Below are positions 9,211 through 16,016 of a stretch of DNA of 64,000 nucleotides, in pieces. Source of the stretch: Methylosinus trichosporium OB3b (GTDB taxonomy: Bacteria; Pseudomonadota; Alphaproteobacteria; Rhizobiales; Beijerinckiaceae); NCBI RefSeq assembly GCF_002752655.1, contig NZ_CP023737.1:186001-250000 (forward strand), written 5' to 3'. Position numbers and translations under genes: made by a program. Positions within the stretch are counted from its first letter, which is position 1; each line of letters opens with the position of its first letter. The notes beneath the pieces are model-generated. The model saw only the letters and a list, made by a program, of their open reading frames with translations, did not search any database and had not been told where the DNA came from.

Positions 9211-9747
9211 ATGGCGCAAGCGTCGGATTTGATCGGAAGCATGCAGCCTCCCGTGTCTTTCGCGGAGAGGCTCGCAGGTTCGGAGGCGTTCGGCGCCCTG
9301 TTCCGGGAGGGCATGGCGCTGGTCGAGGAGGCGGCCGCCTATCTCGACGGCTCCGGCCGCGACGACGCCAAATCTCTGCCGCGCCCTGAGGCGCTGGCCT
9401 ATGCCGCCGAGAGCATGCGGCTGACGACCCGTCTCATGCAGATCGCCTCCTGGCTGCTGCTGCAGCGCGCCGTGAATCAGGGCGAGATCACTAGGGTCCA
9501 GGCGGCGAGCGACAAGCACAAGGTGCGGTTGTCGCAGCAGGAGCTGGCCTCCAATCCGGAGATATTCTCGCATCTGCCCGAGAAGCTGCGCGACCTCGCC
9601 ATTCACTCGCTGCGCCTGCAGGCGCGCGTGATCCATCTCGATCAGCTGATCTATGGCGCGTCCGTCGCGCCGCAGAGAACCACCGAGCCGAGCCCGGTCG
9701 AGGCGCAGCTGCAGAAGCTGCGCAACGCTTTCGCGACGGGAATGTAA
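9211..9747 (+). CDS. rcdA: RcdA-like regulator of CtrA degradation (DUF1465)
   Basis: A 178-residue, largely helical protein of the DUF1465 family. In Caulobacter, RcdA is a ClpXP adaptor that works with CpdR and PopA to bring CtrA to the protease at the cell pole. Conserved parts include FAERLAGSEAFGALFREGM, the helix AESMRLTTRLMQIASWLLLQ, and the C-terminal LRLQARVIHLDQLIYG. The gene lies about 550 bases from the cpdR homologue, so two components of one proteolysis pathway are close together. Assignment is by family resemblance. Confidence 0.85.
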   Translation: MAQASDLIGSMQPPVSFAERLAGSEAFGALFREGMALVEEAAAYLDGSGRDDAKSLPRPEALAYAAESMRLTTRLMQIASWLLLQRAVNQGEITRVQAASDKHKVRLSQQELASNPEIFSHLPEKLRDLAIHSLRLQARVIHLDQLIYGASVAPQRTTEPSPVEAQLQKLRNAFATGM

Positions 9748-9792
9748 AGCTCAGGAGCGTCGTTGGGCAGGGCAATCGGGCGAAGGATCCCC

Positions 9793-9915
9793 ACCCTCCC
9801 GAGGAGCCGCCGTAGGCGGCGTATCGAAGGGCGGCCGTGGGGCGAAATCTTCAGGTCTCTTCCCGTTGCGCCGTCCTTCGAGACGCCTGCTTCGCGGGCT
9901 CCTCAGGACGAGGGT
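9793..9915. repeat. Imperfect inverted repeat of intergenic type
   Basis: The arms at 9793-9834 and 9871-9915 are imperfect reverse complements (ACCCTCCCGAGGAGCCGCC against GGCTCCTCAGGACGAGGGT). This is the layout of a common rhizobial intergenic element (CTCCTGAGGAGC...CGTCCTTCGAGACGCC). It fills the gap between convergent rcdA and rpmE. Confidence 0.65.
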
Positions 9916-9981
9916 CGTGGATAAGTCCCTTCACCCCGATCGCCATGCATCGAGGGGGAGCGCCGCCCGAAGCGGCTTCTC

Positions 9982-10212
9982 TCACTTCTTGCCGAAGGAC
10001 ATATTGCCGAAGCGCGAGTTGAAGCGCGACAGACGGCCGCCGCGGTCGAGCAGCTGCTGCGAGCCGCCGGTCCAGGCCGGATGCGTCTTGGGGTCGATGT
10101 CGAGATTGAGGATGTCCCCCTCCGAGCCCCAGGTCGAGCGGGTGAAATACTCCGACCCGTCGGTCATGACGACCTTGATCGTATGGTATTCGGGGTGGAT
10201 TTCCTTTTTCAT
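9982..10212 (-). CDS. rpmE: 50S ribosomal protein bL31
   Basis: A 76-residue bL31. The N-terminus [19 protein letters not shown] and the central [19 protein letters not shown] are diagnostic, and the C-terminal [15 protein letters not shown] matches the alphaproteobacterial form. The zinc-binding cysteines of the C+ type are absent, so this is a zinc-independent version. The protein bridges the ribosomal subunits. Confidence 0.97.
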   Translation of the reverse strand: MKKEIHPEYHTIKVVMTDGSEYFTRSTWGSEGDILNLDIDPKTHPAWTGGSQQLLDRGGRLSRFNSRFGNMSFGKK

Positions 10213-10296
10213 TCTCTCGTCCTCGACATCCTGCAGGAATTGCGGCGCTCTTAGCGCAATGCGCGCAAAGGAGCAAGCGCGCCCATCGGCGCCGCG

Positions 10297-10671
10297 TCAG
10301 GCGGCGAGCAGCCGCTGCACCTCGTTGACGAGATCGCGAAGATGGAAGGGCTTGGAGAGGATCTTGGCTTGGCGGGGAGCCTGATTGTCCGGATTGAGGG
10401 CGACCGCGGCGAAGCCGGTGATGAACATCACCTTGATCTCGGGATCGAGCTCGGTGGCGCGGCGGGCGAGCTCTATGCCGTCCATCTCCGGCATGACGAT
10501 GTCGGTGAGCAGCAGCTCGAAAGGCTCCACCCGCAGCTGGTCATAAGCGGCGAGGCCGTTGTCGAAGGATTTGACGGCGAATCCGGCCGTCTGCAGCGCG
10601 CGCACCAGAAAGCGCCGCATGTCGTTGTCGTCCTCCGCCAGAAGGATCTTCGCGGAAATCTTCTCGGTCAT
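10297..10671 (-). CDS. cpdR: CpdR single-domain response regulator
   Basis: A 124-residue receiver domain without an output domain. The acidic pair is in LLAEDDNDMRR, the phosphoacceptor Asp in LLLTDIVMPEMDG, the conserved Thr in VMFITGF and the Lys in KILSKPFHL. Length and sequence match CpdR, which when unphosphorylated localises ClpXP to the pole and primes degradation of cell-cycle substrates. It is divergent from the amidohydrolase gene, and rcdA is nearby. The separate CheY-like name is less likely given the close match to CpdR proteins. Confidence 0.88.
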   Translation of the reverse strand: MTEKISAKILLAEDDNDMRRFLVRALQTAGFAVKSFDNGLAAYDQLRVEPFELLLTDIVMPEMDGIELARRATELDPEIKVMFITGFAAVALNPDNQAPRQAKILSKPFHLRDLVNEVQRLLAA

Positions 10672-10881
10672 ATCGTTCCTCGCCTGTTTGCCTCATAAGG
10701 ACGCACTTTGGTAAAAATCGGGTGAAACGAAGAAGACGCGGCGACGCTCGCGCCGCCTTGCCCTGGCCCTTGTTTCGCATATCGATAAAAATTCGGGAAT
10801 CCCCGAGCCGATCGGTCTATGGTGCCGGGTCGGACGAAGCGCGAGCACGGACCAAGCGCGAAACGATCGAGGGTGAGGTCG

Positions 10882-11829
10882 ATGAGTTCCGAGCCGTTGC
10901 AGGACGAGGATAGCGCGCAGGCGCAGGACGGCGCCGCGTCGCCCGATGCGGGAATCGGCGCGCCTTTCGAGGTGATCGAGCCCGAGGAGCTGGTCTCCCC
11001 GCTGGTCTTCTCCTCTCCCCATTCGGGCGACATCTATCCCGCCGGCTTTCTCGCCAGCTCGCGGCTCGACATTGCGAGCCTGCGCCGCTCCGAGGATGCG
11101 CATGTGCATGCGCTGTTCGGCCTCGCGCCGACGGCGGGCGCGCCGCTCATCAAGGCGCATTTCCCGCGCGCCTATCTCGATCTCAACCGCGAGCCCTATG
11201 AGCTCGATCCGCGCATGTTCGAGGATGCGCTGCCAGAGTTCGTCAACACGCGCTCGCTGCGGGTCGCCGCCGGCCTCGGCACCATTCCGCGCGTCGTCGC
11301 CGACGCGCGCGAGATCTACGCCGAGCGGCTGCGCGTCGACGAGGCGCTGCGCCGCATCGACAGCCTGCACAAGCCCTATCACGCCGCGCTGCGCGGGCTG
11401 GTGGAGCGCGCGCGGCGCCGCTTCGGCGTCGCTCTGCTCGTCGATTGCCATTCGATGCCGTCGAATGTCGCCAAGGAGAGCCAGACGCCGCGCGGCGACA
11501 AGCGCAAGCCCGATTTCGTGCTCGGCGACCGCTTCGGCGCCAGCTGCTCGGCGGAGATCGTCGAGACCATCGAGGCGCGGCTGCGGCAATGGGGCTATCA
11601 CGTGCAGCGCAACCGTCCCTATGCGGGCGGCTATATCACCGAGCATTACGGCCGTCCGGCCGCCGGCTCGCATGCGGTGCAGATCGAGATCGCGCGCAAT
11701 CTCTACATGGACGAGAACGATCTCGCGCGCAATGACGCGTTCGAGCTGCTGGTCGCGCGGCTCGGCGAGCTGGCGCGGCTGCTGGCGCAGACGGTCGGAC
11801 CGCGCGAGCAGCGCGCCGCCGCCGAATAG
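10882..11829 (+). CDS. N-formylglutamate amidohydrolase family protein
   Basis: A 315-residue hydrolase of the FGase family, which cleaves N-formyl-glutamate or related N-formyl amino acids. Conserved segments: FSSPHSGDIYP near the N-terminus, RRSEDAHVHALF, the LVDCHSMPS metal-site motif, and PYAGGYITEHYG with HAVQIEIARNLYMDE at the C-terminus. An in-frame start at 10819 exists, but GAGGGTGAGG precedes the ATG at 10882 and conserved sequence begins only after it. hisN follows after 38 bases on the same strand, so the two may be cotranscribed; a role in histidine or one-carbon metabolism is only suggested. Confidence 0.85.
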   Translation: MSSEPLQDEDSAQAQDGAASPDAGIGAPFEVIEPEELVSPLVFSSPHSGDIYPAGFLASSRLDIASLRRSEDAHVHALFGLAPTAGAPLIKAHFPRAYLDLNREPYELDPRMFEDALPEFVNTRSLRVAAGLGTIPRVVADAREIYAERLRVDEALRRIDSLHKPYHAALRGLVERARRRFGVALLVDCHSMPSNVAKESQTPRGDKRKPDFVLGDRFGASCSAEIVETIEARLRQWGYHVQRNRPYAGGYITEHYGRPAAGSHAVQIEIARNLYMDENDLARNDAFELLVARLGELARLLAQTVGPREQRAAAE

Positions 11830-11867
11830 CCGCGAAGAGCCGACCAGCCGCGAGGAAAAGAGAGCGC

Positions 11868-12704
11868 ATGTCCGCCGTCGATTTCGAGAAATTCGTCGAG
11901 CGTCTCGCCGATGCTTCGGGCGAGGCGATCCTGCCGTTCTTCCGCACCAGCCTCGCGACGGAGGACAAGGCCCATGGCGGCGTCTTCGATCCGGTGACCG
12001 AGGCCGACCGCGCCGCCGAGATCGCCATGCGGCGGCTCATCGAGAGCGCTTTTCCGAGCCATGGAATCGTCGGCGAGGAATTCGGCGATGTGCGCGCCGA
12101 CGCCGAATATGTCTGGGTGCTCGATCCGATCGACGGCACCAAGAGCTTCATCTGCGGCCTGCCCCTGTGGGGCACGTTGATCGGCCTCACTCATAATGGC
12201 CGCCCCTGCTACGGGCTGATGCATCAGCCGTTCACGCGCGAGCGTTTTTCAGGAGACGGGGAGGCGGCCTATTGGCGCGGGCCGGCGCGCCGCCATGCGG
12301 AGCCCGCGTGGAAAGCGCAGCAAGCCGCCGCCGCCGAGGAGCGCCGCAAGCTGAGCGTGCGCGCCTGCGCGAGCCTCGCAGACGCCACCTTGATGACGAC
12401 CTCGCCGAAGCTGATCGATGAGAGCCTGCGCGACGCCTTCTTCCGCGTCGAGGCGAAGACGCGCCTCTCGCGCTACGGCGGCGATTGCTATGCTTATTGC
12501 GCGCTGGCGGCGGGCCATGTCGATCTCGTGATCGAGACCAATCTCAACCCTTACGACATTGTCGCGCTGATCCCGATCGTCGAAGGCGCGGGAGGAATCG
12601 TCACCACCTGGGACGGCGGCTCGGCGGCGCAGGGCGGGGCGATCATCGCGGTGGGCGATCGCCGCATCCATGAGGCGGCGATGCGGATGCTGGCGGACGG
12701 TTGA
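11868..12704 (+). CDS. hisN: Histidinol-phosphatase (inositol-monophosphatase type)
   Basis: A 278-residue member of the IMPase superfamily, closest to the HisN branch that dephosphorylates histidinol phosphate in histidine biosynthesis. Metal-site motifs: GIVGEEFG, then VLDPIDGTKSFICGLP, and the C-terminal RYGGDCYAYCALAAGHVDLV. An insertion of about 30 mostly charged residues (RRHAEPAWKAQQAAAAEE) sits mid-protein. The SuhB-like protein encoded at 52446-53237 is a separate family member. Confidence 0.88.
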   Translation: MSAVDFEKFVERLADASGEAILPFFRTSLATEDKAHGGVFDPVTEADRAAEIAMRRLIESAFPSHGIVGEEFGDVRADAEYVWVLDPIDGTKSFICGLPLWGTLIGLTHNGRPCYGLMHQPFTRERFSGDGEAAYWRGPARRHAEPAWKAQQAAAAEERRKLSVRACASLADATLMTTSPKLIDESLRDAFFRVEAKTRLSRYGGDCYAYCALAAGHVDLVIETNLNPYDIVALIPIVEGAGGIVTTWDGGSAAQGGAIIAVGDRRIHEAAMRMLADG

Positions 12705-12706
12705 AA

Positions 12707-12728
12707 ACGGGCGACTCGCGCCGCCCGT
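12707..12728. terminator. Hairpin between convergent hisN and csp1
   Basis: ACGGGCG (12707-12713) pairs with CGCCCGT (12722-12728) around an 8-base loop. T-rich CCTTTCGTTCGTTC follows on the plus strand, three bases after the hisN stop. It probably ends hisN transcription and may serve both directions. Confidence 0.6.
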
Positions 12729-12756
12729 CCTTTCGTTCGTTCAACTCGTCTTTCGT

Positions 12757-13206
12757 TCAGCTCGACACGCGCTGGCATTCGTCGGCGCAGGCTTTGCACG
12801 CGTCGCCGCAATTCTTGCATTCGGAATATTGCGGGAAGCGGTCGCATTCCTTCTTGCAGGCCATGCACACGTCATAGACCGTCTTGGCGAGCGCCGGCGT
12901 CGCCGACGAGTTGACCGCCGACAGCGTCTCCAGCGCCGCGCAGGCGGCGACGAGATCATAGGAGGCCTTGGTGCAGTCGGCCATGCTGGTGTCGTTCATC
13001 GACAGCATGCCGAAGCAATGGCGCAGGCACTCATTGCCGGTCGACACGCATTTGGCGCTCGTCTCCATCAGCGCGTGATATTTCGCCGGATGGTGATGCA
13101 CAGGCGCGCCCGGCGCGAGACCTTGCGTCGTTTGCGCAAAGGCGCGGCTCGCCGAGGCCGCGGCCGCGGCGGCGCCGATGGCGGCGACGAATTGGCGGCG
13201 TTCCAT
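12757..13206 (-). CDS. csp1: Csp1-type copper storage protein, Tat-exported
   Basis: A 149-residue protein. The ATG at 13206 is chosen over a longer frame because AGAGGAA precedes it and it begins directly with the twin-arginine signal MERRQFVAAIGAAAAAASAS. The mature part is a four-helix bundle with 13 cysteines (for example CVSTGNECLRHCFGML, then CMACKKECDRF and CGDACKACADECQ). Csp1 of Methylosinus trichosporium likewise has 13 cysteines lining the bundle core, holds many Cu(I) ions per monomer, and is thought to supply particulate methane monooxygenase. His residues (HHHPAKYH) follow the signal peptide. M. trichosporium has two exported copies (Csp1 and Csp2), and which one this matches is not settled here. 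Confidence 0.9.
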   Translation of the reverse strand: MERRQFVAAIGAAAAAASASRAFAQTTQGLAPGAPVHHHPAKYHALMETSAKCVSTGNECLRHCFGMLSMNDTSMADCTKASYDLVAACAALETLSAVNSSATPALAKTVYDVCMACKKECDRFPQYSECKNCGDACKACADECQRVSS

Positions 13207-13341
13207 TGGTCGTTCCTCTCGTGTTCGAGAAAGCTGCGCCCCACTTGGAGCGCTGTCACGAAATATCAACGCGTCCCGCCCGCGGCGCGTTGCGAAGCAA
13301 TGGCGCCAACTCCATTTATTTCGTCTCTCGAGGAGGGAAAG

Positions 13342-13572
13342 ATGGAGCAGACCGTCACGTTCTCGCTCGCGCGCAGCGATGCGGAAGCGCTCGTCGGGAC
13401 GCTGCGGCGGCGGGCGGAGCGTCTATGCGACATTCGCCGCGAGCTGTGCGAGCCCGAAGAGGGAGACGAGCTCGAGCGGCAAGAGCGCGCTTTTTTCGAA
13501 GCGGAGAACGCCGTGGTCGAGCGCGTTCTCGCCGTGCTGGACGGAGCGCTCTCGGCGGCGGCGCACGCCTGA
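13342..13572 (+). CDS. Small conserved-looking cytosolic protein, unknown
   Basis: A 76-residue protein. The ATG at 13342 follows GAGGAGGG by five bases, much better than upstream in-frame starts that overlap csp1. It is strongly acidic and helical (LVGTLRRRAERLCDIRREL, then EEGDELERQERAFFEAENAV). No family recognised. It ends eight bases from the end of a convergent, frameshifted small gene. Confidence 0.65.
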   Translation: MEQTVTFSLARSDAEALVGTLRRRAERLCDIRRELCEPEEGDELERQERAFFEAENAVVERVLAVLDGALSAAAHA

Positions 13573-13580
13573 GCCCCTGC

Positions 13581-13860
13581 TCAGGCGGCGTCGTCCCAGA
13601 CCAGCGGTCGGCGGATCTCGCCGCGCGCCTCGGGACATTTCGCCAGCAGCAGGCGCAGCACCACGGCGAGATCGGCGGCGACATGCGGCAAGCCGAGATC
13701 GGCGAAGCCGCGCGGCGAGGATGATGTCGCGCACCGCCTCCGCGCCGCGATGGCGGTTGAGCAGATAGCTGTCGAGCCTGCGCGCATGAGCGTCCGAGGG
13801 CGCCGACGATGGTTCGGCGAGCAGGCCCGAGCGCTCCAGGGATTGCGTGAGAAGGGTCAT
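13581..13860 (-). pseudogene. Small gene interrupted by one frameshift
   Basis: From the ATG at 13860 (GGAG nine bases upstream) the frame encodes MTLLTQSLERSGLLAEPSSA and continues to AVRDIILAAR. It then turns into arginine-rich nonsense, while another frame resumes protein-like sequence (GFADLGLPHVAADLAVVLRL to RPLVWDDAA, stop at 13581). Removing one base in the GCCGCGCGGC run near 13712 joins them as ...DIILAAGFADLGLP..., a continuous protein of about 92 residues. This is either a real inactivation or a sequencing error in a GC run. No family recognised. Confidence 0.65.
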
Positions 13861-13934
13861 GCATCGGCTCCGTTGAGTCGATGCGCGGTCTAGCGTTCCG
13901 AGACTGACCTTTCGTGACGACTTTCCTGTGGAAA

Positions 13935-14147
13935 CTACTGAAGCAGCGTCGCCTCGTCCGCAGCGATCCGGTCCAGCAGGCGCTCGGCCGAATCGGCGAC
14001 CTTGAGCCAGACCTCGTGCCCTTCGTCGTCGCCGGCGCGCTGCAGGTCGAGCGCGCGCTCGCGCGCCTTCGACGGAGCTTTGCCGGCGAGCCGATGCGTG
14101 AGCACGCGGGCGTGGATCTCCACGGCCTGCTCGAGAGAAATCTCCAT
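13935..14147 (-). CDS. Small helical protein, unknown
   Basis: A 70-residue protein starting six bases after GAGGAGTT. The sequence is helical and charged (MEISLEQAVEIHARVLTHRL, then KVADSAERLLDRIAADEATL), with protein-like composition unlike the shadow frames around it. It lies between the frameshifted gene and aroG, all on the minus strand. No domain recognised. Confidence 0.65.
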   Translation of the reverse strand: MEISLEQAVEIHARVLTHRLAGKAPSKARERALDLQRAGDDEGHEVWLKVADSAERLLDRIAADEATLLQ

Positions 14148-14261
14148 TGCGTCAACTCCTCCCGCCTCCGGGGCGGGTTGTCTTGCGGCCTCCCCGGATC
14201 TGTCACATGGCCGCGGCGCGACGCCGATGCGGCGGATCGTCGCATTTGCGCCGCATCGGCG

Positions 14262-15344
14262 TCAGACCGCCGCCGCGATCTGCGCGCCGGCCGCCGCACG
14301 CCGGCGCTCGACCGCCTCGGCGAGACGGCGCAGGCAGTCGAGCGATCGCGGCCAGTCGAGGCAGCCGTCGGTGACGCTCTGCCCATAGACGAGCGGCCGT
14401 CCGGCGACGAGGTCTTGACGCCCCCCGACGAGATGACTTTCGATCATCACGCCGATGACGCTGCGCTCGCAGGCTTCGATCCGCTGCGCCAGCTCATCGA
14501 TCACATGGGGCTGATTCTCCGGCTTCTTGCCGCTGTTGGCGTGTGAGGCGTCGACCATCACATAGGGCGAGACGCCGGATTTTTCCGCCTCGGCGCAGGC
14601 GGCTGCGACGCTCACGGCGTCATGGTTCGGCGTCTTTCCGCCGCGCAGGATGATGTGGCAATCCTCATTGCCGCGGGTCGCGGCGATGGCGCAGCGCCCG
14701 TCCTTGGTGACGGCGAGGAAATGATGCGGCTGCGCGGCCGAGAGCGCCGCGTCGACGGCGATGCGCACATTGCCGTCGGTGCCGTTCTTGAAACCGATGG
14801 GGCAGGAGAGGCCCGAGGCGAGCTCGCGATGCACCTGGCTCTCGGTCGTGCGCGCGCCGATCGCGCCCCAGCCGACGAGATCGGCGGTATATTGCGGCGT
14901 CGTCATGTCGAGGAATTCGCAGCCCGCCGGCAGGCCGAGCTCATTCACCTCGAGCAGCAGGCGCCGCGCCAGCCGCAGCCCCGTCTCGATGTCGAAGCTG
15001 CCGTCGAGACGCGGATCGTTGATGAGGCCCTTCCAGCCGACGGTGGTGCGCGGCTTCTCGAAATAGACGCGCATGATGATCAGCAGCCGATCGGCAAATT
15101 CGTCGCGCGCTGCGGCGAGACGGCGCGCATAATCGAGCGCGGCGTCGGCATCGTGAATGGAGCACGGGCCGATGACGACGGCGAGACGGTCGTCGCGGCC
15201 GCGCAGGATCTCGCGCAGCGCGGCGCGGGCGGAAGCGACGACGCGGCTCGCGCTCTCGCTGCGCGGCAATTCGCGCATGATCTCGGCGGGCGGGGTCAGC
15301 TCTTTGATTTTGACGATGCGCAGATCGTCGGTTTCGGTCGGCAC
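14262..15344 (-). CDS. aroG: 3-deoxy-7-phosphoheptulonate (DAHP) synthase, class I
   Basis: A 360-residue enzyme that condenses phosphoenolpyruvate and erythrose-4-phosphate, the first step of the shikimate pathway. The GTG at 15344 is chosen as start because AGAGGAG lies nine bases upstream and typical class I proteins begin at this point (PTETDDLRIVKIKEL). Signature regions: VVIGPCSIHD, RVYFEKPRTTVGWKGL, GARTTESQVHRELASGL, GFKNGTDG and VMVDASHANSGKKPENQ. Allostery cannot be read from the sequence. The upstream leader, terminator and promoter, annotated separately, indicate transcription attenuation by aromatic amino acids. Confidence 0.93.
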   Translation of the reverse strand: MPTETDDLRIVKIKELTPPAEIMRELPRSESASRVVASARAALREILRGRDDRLAVVIGPCSIHDADAALDYARRLAAARDEFADRLLIIMRVYFEKPRTTVGWKGLINDPRLDGSFDIETGLRLARRLLLEVNELGLPAGCEFLDMTTPQYTADLVGWGAIGARTTESQVHRELASGLSCPIGFKNGTDGNVRIAVDAALSAAQPHHFLAVTKDGRCAIAATRGNEDCHIILRGGKTPNHDAVSVAAACAEAEKSGVSPYVMVDASHANSGKKPENQPHVIDELAQRIEACERSVIGVMIESHLVGGRQDLVAGRPLVYGQSVTDGCLDWPRSLDCLRRLAEAVERRRAAAGAQIAAAV

Positions 15345-15378
15345 GGCGCGGCTCCTCTTCTGTGGGGGCCGGCGGCGC

Positions 15379-15406
15379 AAAAAAGCCGCCAGCGGGTCTG
15401 GCGGCT
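15379..15406 (-). terminator. Attenuator terminator upstream of aroG
   Basis: On the minus strand, AGCCGCCA and TGGCGGCT form a perfect 8-bp stem (15399-15406 and 15384-15391) with a 7-base loop, followed immediately by a T6 run (15384-15379). It lies between the leader-peptide stop and the aroG start, so it must be read through to express aroG. GGCGGC inside the leader peptide (complement of 15463-15468) can pair with the left arm and would prevent its formation. Confidence 0.85.
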
Positions 15407-15434
15407 CCAGGGATTTTCGCGGGCTTCTGGGTCT

Positions 15435-15521
15435 CTAGTCGACCATCCGCATCGCTCCCTTCGCCGCCGGCGCGAGATAGCCGAAAAACCAATAGAAGGG
15501 CGCAGCGGGGACGAAGGTCAT
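15435..15521 (-). CDS. Aromatic-rich leader peptide of the aroG attenuator
   Basis: A 28-codon frame, MTFVPAAPFYWFFGYLAPAA followed by KGAMRMVD and a TAG stop. Seven of its first 15 residues are aromatic and include Phe, Tyr and Trp (run FYWFFGY), the hallmark of a ribosome-stalling leader peptide. It is followed by an intrinsic terminator and then aroG. There is no Shine-Dalgarno sequence. A promoter placed 9 bases upstream suggests a leaderless or nearly leaderless mRNA, as described for the trp leader of Sinorhizobium. Stalling when any aromatic aminoacyl-tRNA is scarce would free GGCGGC downstream to form an antiterminator. Confidence 0.8.
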   Translation of the reverse strand: MTFVPAAPFYWFFGYLAPAAKGAMRMVD

Positions 15522-15529
15522 GGGGCGGC

Positions 15530-15558
15530 AGTTAAATCGGCGCGCGCGATCCTGTCAA
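15530..15558 (-). promoter_or_regulatory. Sigma70-type promoter for the aroG leader
   Basis: On the minus strand there is a perfect -35 hexamer TTGACA (15558-15553), a 17-base spacer and TTAACT (15535-15530) as a weak -10. The leader-peptide ATG begins nine bases after the -10, so transcription should start at or within a few bases of the ATG. Confidence 0.65.
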
Positions 15559-15577
15559 GCGTCCGCGAGCGCGAAGA

Positions 15578-15600
15578 AAGGGCCGGGGACGCCGGCCCTT
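15578..15600 (-). terminator. Terminator of the small exported-protein gene
   Basis: AAGGGCCGG and CCGGCCCTT (15592-15600 and 15578-15586) form a 9-bp stem with a 5-base loop. On the minus strand CTTTCTTC follows, 24 bases after the stop of the gene at 15624-15872. It separates that gene from the aroG promoter. Confidence 0.7.
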
Positions 15601-15623
15601 CGCAGGCGAGCCGTCGCGCGCGC

Positions 15624-15872
15624 TCAGTCGCAGACCGTCACGTCGCGGAAATAGCGCACATTGCCCCAGCGATCGGTGACGGGACGGCGGCTGACATAGC
15701 AATCGGAATCGGTGATCGCGTCCAGCGCGAGCGCGCCGAGCGCGCTGGCGGCGACGTCGCCCGCGTCGGGGCCATGATCATGATGATAGTGGCGCGAGTG
15801 CGCGTCGGCGGAGAGGGTCGAGCCCGCGAGGGCGAAGGCCAGCAGGCCTGCGGTGAAAAGCGTTTTGATCAT
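15624..15872 (-). CDS. Small exported His-rich protein, unknown
   Basis: An 82-residue protein. The ATG at 15872 has GGAG seven bases upstream and begins with a clear signal peptide (MIKTLFTAGLLAFALAGSTL, cleavage near ADA-H). The mature part opens with HSRHYHHDHGPD, which could bind metal, then DAITDSDCYVSRRPVTDRWG and a C-terminal VRYFRDVTVCD. The two cysteines could form a disulfide in the periplasm. The SRRPVTDRWGNVRY pattern resembles small periplasmic proteins of rhizobia, none with a known function. Confidence 0.7.
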   Translation of the reverse strand: MIKTLFTAGLLAFALAGSTLSADAHSRHYHHDHGPDAGDVAASALGALALDAITDSDCYVSRRPVTDRWGNVRYFRDVTVCD

Positions 15873-15946
15873 GGTCGCGCTCCGTGAAACGAAATGGCGT
15901 CGCTCATCCTCGGCGAGCCTCGCGACCTTACGAAAGGCTCGCCGCG

Positions 15947-15972
15947 CGCGATGTGCGCCGGCGCACATCGCG
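15947..15972. repeat. Perfect 26-bp palindrome
   Basis: CGCGATGTGCGCC and GGCGCACATCGCG meet with no spacer. A weaker inverted pair flanks it (GGCGAGCCT at 15912, AGGCTCGCC at 15993). Position is between the exported His-rich gene and the 3' end of prfA, so it may form a cruciform or a terminator stem. Confidence 0.75.
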
Positions 15973-16016
15973 GTTTCGCCATGCGAGCCTCCAAGGCTCG
16001 CCTTTGTCCCGGAACG

